From Bacteroidetes bacterium UBA4416 (lineage in GTDB: Bacteria; Bacteroidota; Bacteroidia; B-17B0; Aurantibacillaceae): a stretch of 44,495 bases of DNA. Positions 32,596 through 40,740 of the stretch are shown in pieces; positions within the stretch are counted from its first letter, which is position 1, and the number at the start of each line of letters is the position of its first letter. The translations under genes and the position numbers were made by a program. The notes beneath the pieces were generated by a model. The model saw only the letters and a list, made by a program, of their open reading frames with translations, was not told the origin of the DNA and ran no database searches. The stretch is taken from positions 1 through 44,495 of the forward strand of contig DGQK01000014.1 of assembly GCA_002390745.1 (NCBI GenBank), read 5' to 3'.

Positions 32596-34731
32596 ATGAG
32601 AAAAGATTTTTCAAATACCAGTTATTCCGCTTCCTCTGCAAAAAGCGATACCGCCAGCCTGAACGCTGAGAAATTTACAACGCCTGAACAGATTGAAGTC
32701 AAAGCGCGCTACGGCGCTGAGGATCTTTCCGGCTTCGAACATCTGAATTTTGGTGCCGGGCGTCCGCCCTTTTTACGTGGCCCCTACTCCAGCATGTATG
32801 TGCAGAATCCCTGGACCATCAGGCAATATGCAGGTTTCAGCACTGCCGAAGAAAGTAATGCCTTTTACCGCAGGAATTTAGCGGCCGGGCAGAAAGGCTT
32901 ATCGGTTGCCTTCGACCTTGCCACGCACCGCGGCTACGACAGCGACCATGAGCGCGTGGTGGGCGATGTAGGAAAAGCAGGAGTGGCCATCGATTCCATC
33001 CTGGATATGAAAGTGCTCTTCGATCAGATCCCGCTCGACCAGATGAGCGTGAGCATGACGATGAACGGAGCGGTGCTTCCTATTTTAGCATTTTACATTG
33101 TGGCCGCCGAAGAACAGGGCGTGAGCATGGATAAATTATCAGGAACAATCCAGAATGATATCCTGAAGGAGTTCATGGTACGGAATACCTATATCTATCC
33201 GCCGGAAGCGTCGATGAAAGTGATCGCCGACATTTTCGAATTTACCTCGCAGAACATGCCGAAGTTCAATTCCATTTCTATCAGCGGCTACCACATGCAG
33301 GAAGCCGGCGCTACGGCCGACATTGAACTGGCATACACCTTAGCCGACGGATTGGAATACATCCGCACCGGTATCAAAGCTGGCCTCGACATCGATGCCT
33401 TTGCTCCGCGCCTCTCTTTCTTCTGGGCCATCGGCATGAACCATTTTATGGAGATTGCCAAGATGCGGGCCGGGCGTATGCTGTGGGCGAAGATCGTGAA
33501 ACAGTTCAATCCGAAATCCGCCAAATCGATGGCCCTGCGCACGCATTGCCAGACCAGCGGCTGGAGCCTCACGGAACAGGACCCATTCAATAATGTAACC
33601 CGAACCTGCGTGGAAGCACTCGCGGCAGCAATGGGGCATACACAGAGCCTGCATACCAACGCCCTCGATGAGGCCATTGCCCTGCCAACAGATTTCAGTG
33701 CGCGCATTGCCCGTAACACACAGCTGTTCTTACAAAACGAAACCAATGTGTGCAAAGTGGTTGATCCCTGGGCAGGCTCTTATTATGTGGAAACGCTCAC
33801 GCATGAGCTGGCGCAGAAAGCCTGGTCGCTGATCGAGGAAGTGGAAAAGCTGGGCGGCATGGCGAAGGCCATCGAAACCGGTATCCCGAAGATGCGTATC
33901 GAGGAGGCTGCTGCCCGCAAACAGGCCCGCATCGATGGCGGCAAGGACGTGATCGTGGGCGTTAACCTATACCAGACCGATGAGAAAACAAACATCGAGA
34001 TCCTGGACGTGGATAACGCGAAAGTAAGGGCGCAACAGCTGGAGCGCTTAGCGAAGCTGAAAGCGGAGCGGAATGCCGCCGATGTGGAAAAAGCACTGGA
34101 TGCGCTGACGGAATCGGCGCAAACAGGAAAAGGCAATCTGCTGGAACTGGCGATTAACGCGGCTCGTGTGCGTTGCAGCCTGGGAGAGATTTCCTACGCG
34201 CTCGAGAAAGTGTTCGGGCGCTACAAAGCCAATATCCGGAGCATTGCCGGAGTATACAGTAAAGAGATCAGCATGGATAGCTATTTTTTAAAAGCCAAGG
34301 AGCTGGCGGATCAGTTTGCAGAGCTGGACGGACGCCGCCCAAGGATCATGATCGCCAAAATGGGACAGGACGGGCACGACCGTGGCGCCAAAGTGATCTC
34401 GACTAGCTTCGCCGATATGGGCTTCGACGTGGACATCGGCCCTTTGTTCCAGACACCCGCAGAAGCCGCAAAGCAAGCCGTGGAAAACGACGTGCATGTG
34501 CTCGGTGTATCCTCGCTGGCAGCAGGCCATAAAACACTGGTGCCCCAGGTGATCGAAGAATTGAAAAAATACGGTCGCGAAGATATTATGGTCATTGCCG
34601 GTGGCGTAATCCCTCAACAGGATTACGACTTTCTCTACAAAGCAGGCGTATCGGGCATATTCGGCCCCGGAACTGTGATCAGCAAATCGGCTATTGATAT
34701 TCTGGAGAAACTGATTGAAAGGAATGGATAG
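32596..34731 (+). CDS. mutB: Methylmalonyl-CoA mutase, large catalytic subunit
   Basis: 711 residues, as expected for MutB. The N-terminal barrel binds the CoA ester (GPYSSMYVQNPWTIRQYAGF, then SVAFDLATHRGYDSD), and the C-terminal cobalamin domain has DGHDRG at 592-597, where His594 is the base-off axial ligand to cobalt. The substrate region YPPEASMKVIADIFE and the Tyr/His-containing SGYHMQEAGA are present, supporting a methylmalonyl- rather than isobutyryl-specific enzyme. It forms an operon with mutA. No epimerase or MeaB chaperone gene is seen in this window. Confidence 0.98.
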   Translation: MRKDFSNTSYSASSAKSDTASLNAEKFTTPEQIEVKARYGAEDLSGFEHLNFGAGRPPFLRGPYSSMYVQNPWTIRQYAGFSTAEESNAFYRRNLAAGQKGLSVAFDLATHRGYDSDHERVVGDVGKAGVAIDSILDMKVLFDQIPLDQMSVSMTMNGAVLPILAFYIVAAEEQGVSMDKLSGTIQNDILKEFMVRNTYIYPPEASMKVIADIFEFTSQNMPKFNSISISGYHMQEAGATADIELAYTLADGLEYIRTGIKAGLDIDAFAPRLSFFWAIGMNHFMEIAKMRAGRMLWAKIVKQFNPKSAKSMALRTHCQTSGWSLTEQDPFNNVTRTCVEALAAAMGHTQSLHTNALDEAIALPTDFSARIARNTQLFLQNETNVCKVVDPWAGSYYVETLTHELAQKAWSLIEEVEKLGGMAKAIETGIPKMRIEEAAARKQARIDGGKDVIVGVNLYQTDEKTNIEILDVDNAKVRAQQLERLAKLKAERNAADVEKALDALTESAQTGKGNLLELAINAARVRCSLGEISYALEKVFGRYKANIRSIAGVYSKEISMDSYFLKAKELADQFAELDGRRPRIMIAKMGQDGHDRGAKVISTSFADMGFDVDIGPLFQTPAEAAKQAVENDVHVLGVSSLAAGHKTLVPQVIEELKKYGREDIMVIAGGVIPQQDYDFLYKAGVSGIFGPGTVISKSAIDILEKLIERNG

Positions 34732-34768
34732 AGAATTTAAGAGAGAAAAACATTCTAAGATGTCACCC

Positions 34769-34821
34769 CGAGCGCAGTCGGGAAGTTTTTTAAATATTCC
34801 CCGAGCTCCCGACTCCGCTCG
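34769..34821. repeat. Dispersed palindrome of the CACCCCGAGCGCAGTCGGG type
   Basis: Near-perfect arms: CGAGCGCAGTCGGGAA (34769-34784) and CTCCCGACTCCGCTCG (34806-34821), 14 of 16 complementary, with a 21-base T/A-rich loop. The 5' context TGTCACCCCGAGCGCAGTCG resembles a very common intergenic repeat of Bacteroidota genomes (from memory). It lies between mutB and the DUF486 gene and could act as mutB terminator. Confidence 0.7.
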
Positions 34822-34847
34822 AACTAACAACTAATAAGTTACAACGC

Positions 34848-35201
34848 ATGCCAAAAGCACTACAAACGATAACATTACTGATTGCGTCCAATACCTTCAT
34901 GACAATTGCCTGGTACGGGCATCTCAAGTTTAAGCACATCGGCCTTATTCCCACCATCCTGATCAGCTGGGGCATTGCCCTGCTGGAATATTCGCTGATG
35001 GTGCCCGCCAACAAAATAGGAAGCGACACTACAGGAGGCCCCTTTAATATGTTCCAGCTCAAGATCATCCAGGAGGTGGTTTCCATCAGCATTTTTGTGA
35101 TCTTTACACTGGTATTCTTTAAAACGGAAACCCTGCGCTGGAATCATTTTTTCGGATTTTTATGTTTGTTTGCCGCCGTGTATTTTTTCTTTAAAAAGTA
35201 A
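34848..35201 (+). CDS. DMT-superfamily membrane protein, DUF486
   Basis: 117-residue protein recognisable as DUF486, a four-helix relative of the drug/metabolite transporter superfamily. Conserved stretches are LLIASNTFMTIAWYGHLKF, ISWGIALLEYSLMVPANKIG and the QLKIIQEVVSISIF segment, with a basic C-terminus after the last helix. Location is the inner membrane; the substrate is unknown. It sits alone between two palindromic repeats (34769-34821 and 35214-35274), apparently as a separate transcription unit. Confidence 0.92.
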   Translation: MPKALQTITLLIASNTFMTIAWYGHLKFKHIGLIPTILISWGIALLEYSLMVPANKIGSDTTGGPFNMFQLKIIQEVVSISIFVIFTLVFFKTETLRWNHFFGFLCLFAAVYFFFKK

Positions 35202-35213
35202 CTTATACAGAGC

Positions 35214-35274
35214 CGATGACTTCGAGAGCCTCAGTCATCGGTCGGTGCGGTGGTTGAGGCTCTCGAAGTCATCG
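35214..35274. repeat. Perfect 20-bp inverted repeat with competing internal pairing
   Basis: CGATGACTTCGAGAGCCTCA (35214-35233) is exactly complementary to 35255-35274, with a 21-base loop. The loop begins with another GTCATCG, so the 5' CGATGACT (35214-35221) can instead pair with AGTCATCG at 35233-35240. The repeat ends 7 bases before the holA start and resembles dispersed GGTTGAGCCTGTCGAA-type repeats of this phylum (from memory). Confidence 0.85.
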
Positions 35275-35281
35275 AAATAAA

Positions 35282-36355
35282 TTGAAAGAAGTTACTCAAA
35301 TACTCACCGACCTGAAGCGCAGGATCTTCAAGCCCGTTTATTTTCTAAGCGGGGAAGAAGCGTATTACATTGACCTTATCAGCGATTACATTGAGAAAAA
35401 TGCGCTCGATGAAAGCGAGCAGGAATTCAACCAGACCATTTTGTATGGAAAGGACGTCGACCTGGCCACCATCATCGGTGCCGCCAAGCGCTTCCCGATG
35501 ATGAGCGAATACCAGGTGGTGATTGTGAAAGAAGCGCAGAACCTCAAGGAGCTGGGCAAGAGCTCAGGCGGTGGAGACGATGATGATGAGGACGATGCGC
35601 CTGCCAAAAAATCATCCGGAGCCGGCAATGCCCTGGCGGCTTATTTACAACAGCCTCAAACGTCGACGATCCTGGTATTTTGCTACAAATACAAAACACT
35701 CGACAAACGCAGCACGGTTTATAAATCCCTGCAAAAGAGCCATGTATTTATCGAAACAAAAAAACTGTACGACAATCAGTTACCCGACTGGATCACCAAT
35801 TTTGTACAGGACAAGAAATTTAAGATCGGCGTGAAAGCCTCTTTCCTGCTGGCGGAATTCCTGGGCAACGACCTTTCGAAGATCAGCAATGAAGTTGAGA
35901 AACTGTTGATCAACCTTAAGGAAGGCGACGAGATCACCGCCGAGCTGGTCATGGACAATATTGGCATCAGCAAGGAGTTCAACGTGTTTGAGCTCCAGGA
36001 TGCCCTGGCGAAAAAAGATATTTTAAAAGCCAACCGCATCATCAATTATTTTTCGGCCAACGAAAAAGAACATCCGGCAGTGATGACGCTCAGCTCTCTC
36101 TACGGCTATTATTCCAAGATCCTCCTTTACCATTTCTCTCCCGATAAATCCAAATTTGCCGTGGCGCAAGCCCTGGGCGTGAATCCATTCTTTGTGGACG
36201 GATACGCCAAAGCTGCGCAAAACTATGGCACCGCAAAGCTAAAAGCCATCTTCGCTTACCTCAAAGAGTACGACCTGAAAACCAAAGGCGTAGACAATTC
36301 CGGGGTGAGCAACGGGGAATTGATGAAGGAGATGATCTTCAAGATTTTGCATTAA
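35282..36355 (+). CDS. holA: DNA polymerase III delta subunit (TTG start)
   Basis: 357-residue clamp-loader subunit that opens the sliding clamp. Family marks are the N-terminal IFKPVYFLSGEEAYYIDLIS, the central FVETKKLYDNQL and KIGVKASFLLAEFLGNDLSKISNEVEKL, and a helical C-terminal collar domain (HPAVMTLSSLYGYYSKILLYH). The start must be TTG 35282, because a stop lies upstream in frame at 35255-35257 and no ATG intervenes. An unusual acidic stretch near residues 95-112 (GGGDDDDEDDAP) interrupts the N-terminal domain. The palindrome just upstream might affect translation initiation. Confidence 0.93.
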   Translation: MKEVTQILTDLKRRIFKPVYFLSGEEAYYIDLISDYIEKNALDESEQEFNQTILYGKDVDLATIIGAAKRFPMMSEYQVVIVKEAQNLKELGKSSGGGDDDDEDDAPAKKSSGAGNALAAYLQQPQTSTILVFCYKYKTLDKRSTVYKSLQKSHVFIETKKLYDNQLPDWITNFVQDKKFKIGVKASFLLAEFLGNDLSKISNEVEKLLINLKEGDEITAELVMDNIGISKEFNVFELQDALAKKDILKANRIINYFSANEKEHPAVMTLSSLYGYYSKILLYHFSPDKSKFAVAQALGVNPFFVDGYAKAAQNYGTAKLKAIFAYLKEYDLKTKGVDNSGVSNGELMKEMIFKILH

Positions 36356-36363
36356 ATTTTTAT

Positions 36364-38331
36364 ATGACGTTAAGAATACCCCTTTTTATTTGCCTTATAT
36401 CAATTAGTACATCTCTTTTTCCCCAACTGAAAGGCAACAGCTATCAATTTCCTGAGCGATTCAGCAAAAATTATTTTTTTGATCCAGGCCAGTCATACCT
36501 GGCTTTGAAGGACGTTCAGGTAAAAGGATTTACTCCCGATCAGATGGATTTTTATAAGATCAATAAAACATACAATCTTCAAAGAGAGTTCGACAACAAT
36601 CATTACTATCTGGAATGGACCGAGCTTGAAAAATACCTCTATAAGCTCGTAGATACGATCCTGCCGGCAAATATTAAGGAGATACAACCTTATGACATTT
36701 TCATCAGGCGCGATGTTAGCTACAACGCACAGGCTTTGGGAAACGGGTTTATCTTCGTAAACATCGGTTTATTGTCTAACTGCTCCAATGAAGCCGAATT
36801 GGCTTATATCATGGGGCATGAGATTGGCCACTCCATTTTCAACCACGGCTACATGATTAACTCTTCCTACGTAAGTGCCCACAACCGAAAGGATTATTCA
36901 GCGATGATGCAGGAGTTTGACCGCATGTTCGAAAAAAGCAGAAAAGCGGAACTGCAATCCGATTCGTTTGCATACCAATGCCTTGATAAAGCAAAACTGA
37001 ACACTCAGACAATTGTTAATTCCCTCAATGTCATTCAATATGAAGAATATACCTCTTCGTTTTACGTCAGTAAGAACAGAAGGGCTTCCTTCAAAGATTA
37101 CATGAAAACATTCGGTACACATCCTACGTCCATCGACAGGAAAAAGCTTCTGGAAAAATTCAGGAAAGAACATCAAACCGCCACTAAGAAGTTCGTGATC
37201 GATTCCGTGTACTTTGCCAGAATAAAGAAGATTGCACATGAAGAATGTAAAAAGATCGCAATGGAATCCTGCAACTACGAAACTGCCTTAAGGCTTGCCT
37301 TTTCAGATTACTTGCTGGGTGATAACAGTTTTAAAAACCTGTATTACATCATTGAATCAACCAGGCGGCTTCTATACGAAAACCCATCCTTCTCTAAAGA
37401 AGGCTTCCTGGCCGAAGATTTAAAATACACCGAATTTGAATATACCAATTCGAGTATTCTGAAACGCCCGGAGGTTCTTTTCATCGACTCTATGCAATTC
37501 GTAAAGGCCGCATCACACCCTCTGATTGCCGATCCGGAAAAACCGTTTGGCACTTATGAAGAAGCATACCTGTACTTCACAGATATAGCGGAACAAAAAA
37601 AATTCAATGAAGTTTATTTTAGTAAAGCATTATACTATTATAATAAGAGGGATGAAGCCAATTTCCGGGATAATATCATTAAATATACGGCCCAGGGAAC
37701 TGGCTTGTTTATCGATCTGGCTAATAATCTGAATACCTACGGCTATCCGTATATCAAAGAGGGAAAAACGGTTGTATTTATCGACAATTCCACAAATTAT
37801 TCACGGAACGACAATTATTACCATTCCCTTCAGCGGATTTCTTCCAATTCGGAAATATATTCCATGTTCAGCAAGGACACAAGCAAAATCAAACTATGCC
37901 TGATGAATGAGATGCTTGGCATTCAGCCGAAGAAACTATACGAATATCAAAAGATTCAATGGCACCTCGATGACCTGTATACCGACAATGATGAGGAATA
38001 CTTTTATAAAAAAAGGTATAACAGTAAAGAAGACATGGAGGAACGCGCCAAAAAAAACAAATACAATAAAAATTTATTGATTTATGCGCCGGAACTTTAT
38101 ACATGGTTTGTTACTAATAATGCCAACGGTATCCTGTATCAAAAAATTAAATATGAATACCCTTCTGTTAAAGCTGCCGAAGAATATCACAACTTTTACA
38201 ACATGGGATATTTTAATTTTTCGGATAACCGTCCTTTTTTCGGCAAATGTATCCGTAGCGGCAGCATCCGCAAACAGAAGACCGAAGAGATGGCAAGAGA
38301 TGCCAGAGAGTATTTGCTTTATAAAGAATAA
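36364..38331 (+). CDS. Secreted M48-family peptidase with long C-terminal region
   Basis: 655 residues. A signal peptide runs to about residue 21 (LFICLISISTSLFPQ). The gluzincin site is HEIGH with His152, Glu153 and His156; Glu196 in AELQSD, with Asp200, fits the M48 third-ligand and D position. The peptidase domain ends near 290; the remaining 360 residues are a Tyr-, Asn- and Lys-rich region of unknown fold. Composition is AT-rich compared with neighbours (a sampled 60-base line is about 28% GC against about 47% in holA), which could reflect transfer or relaxed codon use. Start 8 bases after holA. Confidence 0.9.
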   Translation: MTLRIPLFICLISISTSLFPQLKGNSYQFPERFSKNYFFDPGQSYLALKDVQVKGFTPDQMDFYKINKTYNLQREFDNNHYYLEWTELEKYLYKLVDTILPANIKEIQPYDIFIRRDVSYNAQALGNGFIFVNIGLLSNCSNEAELAYIMGHEIGHSIFNHGYMINSSYVSAHNRKDYSAMMQEFDRMFEKSRKAELQSDSFAYQCLDKAKLNTQTIVNSLNVIQYEEYTSSFYVSKNRRASFKDYMKTFGTHPTSIDRKKLLEKFRKEHQTATKKFVIDSVYFARIKKIAHEECKKIAMESCNYETALRLAFSDYLLGDNSFKNLYYIIESTRRLLYENPSFSKEGFLAEDLKYTEFEYTNSSILKRPEVLFIDSMQFVKAASHPLIADPEKPFGTYEEAYLYFTDIAEQKKFNEVYFSKALYYYNKRDEANFRDNIIKYTAQGTGLFIDLANNLNTYGYPYIKEGKTVVFIDNSTNYSRNDNYYHSLQRISSNSEIYSMFSKDTSKIKLCLMNEMLGIQPKKLYEYQKIQWHLDDLYTDNDEEYFYKKRYNSKEDMEERAKKNKYNKNLLIYAPELYTWFVTNNANGILYQKIKYEYPSVKAAEEYHNFYNMGYFNFSDNRPFFGKCIRSGSIRKQKTEEMARDAREYLLYKE

Positions 38332-38382
38332 TCCAGGCTGAGGATATGGCTTTTGCTGGCATCAGATTTTCAGGTGCAGGGC

Positions 38383-38880
38383 ATGAAGATCCCAAAAGGA
38401 ATCACCGTGCGTTTTATCTTATCCGTCGTCGCCGGGCTGGCCACGTCCATGGCGCTGTCGCTTACTACCCGCTTTATCCTTTACCTCTGCGGCCTCTTCC
38501 CTGCCCCGTTCAAGCCTTTGTTTGAAACAAAGCACGTCATTATTGCACTGGTGTACCACAGCATGTTTGCCATGACCGGTGCGTTCGTGACCGCACTCGT
38601 TGCGCGTGACCGTGCCCGCAAAGCGATCATCTTCCTGGGGTCGAAGGAAGCCATTATGTGGCTGCTGGGAACCATTTTTTTGTGGAAACATGCACCCGTT
38701 TGGTATACCATTACCAAAGCCGTGATCGGCATTCCCATTGCGCTGGCCGGTGGCCTGTTATATAAACTCTACACTACAAAAACACATAAGGAAATTTTAA
38801 AAGATACCTCGATGCACATCAAAGATGTATTGAAACTGGTGATTGGTAAATTCAGGAAGAGGAAAGGAAACGTTGCATAG
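38383..38880 (+). CDS. Hypothetical integral membrane protein, 165 aa
   Basis: Start chosen at ATG 38383 (MKIPKG before the first hydrophobic helix); a TTG at 38353 would add ten residues. There are four membrane helices by eye: FILSVVAGLATSMALSL, HVIIALVYHSMFAMTGAFV, AIMWLLGTIFLWKH and AVIGIPIALAGGLLYKL. They are followed by a charged, mostly helical tail (KEILKDTSMHIKDVLKLVIG) ending in KFRKRKGNVA. The last 26 coding bases, including the stop, are the first part of a 63-bp unit that is tandemly repeated downstream (38855-39047). No family recognised. Confidence 0.7.
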   Translation: MKIPKGITVRFILSVVAGLATSMALSLTTRFILYLCGLFPAPFKPLFETKHVIIALVYHSMFAMTGAFVTALVARDRARKAIIFLGSKEAIMWLLGTIFLWKHAPVWYTITKAVIGIPIALAGGLLYKLYTTKTHKEILKDTSMHIKDVLKLVIGKFRKRKGNVA

Positions 38881-39047
38881 CCCCACATTCTTGTTGGTGA
38901 TAACACCAACAAAGGCGGGAAGAGGAAAGCAGACCTTGCATAGCACCACATCCTTGTTGGTGGTGACACCAAGGGCGGGAAGAGGAAAGGAAACGTTGCA
39001 TAGCACCACATCCTTGTTGGTGATAACACCAACAAGGGCGGGAAGAG
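38855..39047 (+). repeat. Tandem repeat, three units of 63/60/63 bp plus partial fourth, each with a palindrome
   Basis: Units start with GGAAGAGGAAAG at 38855, 38918 and 38978, and a truncated fourth at 39041. Unit 1 begins inside the coding end of the 165-aa membrane protein. Each unit holds the hairpin TTGTTGGTG-ATAA-CACCAACAA (units 1 and 3: 38891-38912 and 39014-39035); unit 2 is degraded (GTGA loop, three bases missing). Units 2 and 3 share TAGCACCACATCC. Confidence 0.9.
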
Positions 39048-39111
39048 CCCGCTGCAATCTTTACGTCACTTCGTGTCGCAAAATTTAGCTCAGTGGATAA
39101 TGTATACGAGT

Positions 39112-39196
39112 ACCAGGGATTGAAACGTAAATCCTTTTACCGGCGGCGGACAGCAGCCGGTAAACGATTGCAGTGGAAAGCCCGCCCGGGTGCCCA
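39112..39196 (-). repeat. Modular hairpin repeat, copy B
   Basis: Read on the minus strand from 39196: GGGCACCCGGGCGGGC, then the conserved flank CTTTCCACTGCAATC, a stem TTTACCGGC (39164-39156) with GCCGGTAAA (39144-39136), then GGATTTACGTTTCAATCCC. Its flanks match copies A and C, but the stem sequence is different. A plus-strand CCCGCTGCAATCTTTACG at 39048-39065 looks like an opposing half, and TTTACGT (39060-39066) pairs with ACGTAAA (39125-39131). Confidence 0.8.
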
Positions 39197-39269
39197 AACA
39201 ACAAATTTTCTTTTCCATGGAGATGCTGAATCAAGTTCAGCATCACATCTTGAATGCTGATATACGATG

Positions 39270-40652
39270 TTACTTATACAACTCTACCTTCGTTTCCATA
39301 TCCGAGCGGACAGAGAATTTTTTCTCGATAGTGTAGATAGAGCCTTTCAGGGACCTGGATCGCCATTCGATACGGTAATTGCCGGGTTGCAGGTAATACA
39401 CCTGCGAGGTAGCGCTGCTCAGGTTGCAAACCCATTCCAGCTTTTTCGTGTCTTTCAGGATACAGCCGTCGCCATTCTCCAGGGCTTTTACAGTGAGCAT
39501 GCCGGCATTGGGCAGCTCCACGGTTTTGGTTTGCGACTGCTCCACTTTCACCCCATTGATGTAGGTGCGCGGCAGGGTGAGGATCTCCAGGTCGTAGCTC
39601 CCGGTGATGTATTTCTCTACCGTGTTCATCTGCTGCACATTCAGCGTTTTCATATCGCTGCTGCCTTTCCTCACAATGGTTTTGATGCGCTCATTGAAAT
39701 TATACACACCCTGTGGGCGCTTCAACTCTATAAAGCCCTGCGGTGCGTCGATCGGAATGATCGTATGCTTCCCCGGGGTGAGTTTCACGTCTTTGCTTTC
39801 TACCGGAGGTATGGTATGTGCTACCACCTTGTATGTCGGAAAGTCATCGAGGTAGAGCGTATCCGGATTGTTGAGCCGGTTCATCGTATGAATATAATTA
39901 TACATGTACCTTCCTGTAGCCGTATTGTAAAAGGTCATATTCACATTGCTTTCTGTCGGCAGCGATTTCGTATCCAGGAGGTTTACCTGTGAAGACGTTT
40001 TGTTGAGTTTCTGCTTCGAGATAATGGCGTTAATGTCGGTCAGCGTATTGGCATTATCAAAATCGTAATACTCTCCCACGCACTCAAAGGTTTTGATCTG
40101 TTCGGGCGATAAACCGATGCCGATGATGAATGGCTTGAACACGATGCCTTTTTCCATCAGCTTCTGCCGGGCAGCGCAGGGGTCGCCCCCACACTCCTCG
40201 ATACCGTCGGTAATGAGGATGATCATATTCACCGCTTTGGCATCCGGAAAATCGTTGGCCGATTCTGTCAGGGAATGCTCGATCGGTGTGATGCCTGTAG
40301 GCTGTGCCTCCGCCACTTTGGATTTGATCAAAGCCGCATTTCCTTTCCCGAAAGGCACTACCAACTTTGAATCCTTGCAATCGCCGGGCGGGTATTTCAC
40401 CGTGTTCCCATACATCCGCAAGGCAAACTGCATGTTCGGTTTCCGGCTCAAGCTGTCGATGAATTGGTAGAAAAGGTCCTTGGCGCCCTGGATCCGTGTC
40501 AGGCTTCCATGTTTGGCTTTCATGCTATTGCTGGCATCAAACACAAAGAGCACCCGCGTAACGGCAGGCTCCGTTTTTTTGATCTGTGCAGGCAGGAGAT
40601 GGCCCAGCAACAGGAAAGTAAACAAGGTATGGAGAGAGAAACGGCTCATCAT
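39270..40652 (-). CDS. Secreted VWA-domain protein
   Basis: 460 residues with a signal peptide (ends near PAQ, residue 23). A von Willebrand A domain occupies about 33-220: the MIDAS is DASNS (Asp39, Ser41, Ser43), with a further Thr in TGITPIEHS and a late IILITDGIEECGG. The rest is beta-rich with YNYIHTMNR and PPVESKDVKLTPGKHTIIPI. VWA domains bind ligands through a magnesium ion; the partner is unknown. The CHU_C protein gene lies upstream on the same strand, so both may belong to a surface or secretion set. The start may be either of two adjacent Met codons (MMSR). Confidence 0.9.
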   Translation of the reverse strand: MMSRFSLHTLFTFLLLGHLLPAQIKKTEPAVTRVLFVFDASNSMKAKHGSLTRIQGAKDLFYQFIDSLSRKPNMQFALRMYGNTVKYPPGDCKDSKLVVPFGKGNAALIKSKVAEAQPTGITPIEHSLTESANDFPDAKAVNMIILITDGIEECGGDPCAARQKLMEKGIVFKPFIIGIGLSPEQIKTFECVGEYYDFDNANTLTDINAIISKQKLNKTSSQVNLLDTKSLPTESNVNMTFYNTATGRYMYNYIHTMNRLNNPDTLYLDDFPTYKVVAHTIPPVESKDVKLTPGKHTIIPIDAPQGFIELKRPQGVYNFNERIKTIVRKGSSDMKTLNVQQMNTVEKYITGSYDLEILTLPRTYINGVKVEQSQTKTVELPNAGMLTVKALENGDGCILKDTKKLEWVCNLSSATSQVYYLQPGNYRIEWRSRSLKGSIYTIEKKFSVRSDMETKVELYK

Positions 40653-40740
40653 CTTTATAACCCCAAAAATAGAACAGGATACAGGTATAAGCGAGCCCTA
40701 AAAAGAAACTTATTAAACATCCGGTGCTAAGAAAAAAGCG

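Noticed and set aside
38891..39035. CRISPR array
   Set aside because: Repeated units are nearly identical over their entire length with no unique spacers, and no cas genes are present.
38769..39088. Open frames over the tandem repeat on both strands
   Set aside because: They exist because the repeat units are multiples of three bases; their composition is not protein-like and they overlap palindromes.
39085..39110. tRNA-like string TTAGCTCAGTGGATA
   Set aside because: It resembles a tRNA D-arm, but no matching acceptor, anticodon or T arms could be built around it; it lies within the repeat region.
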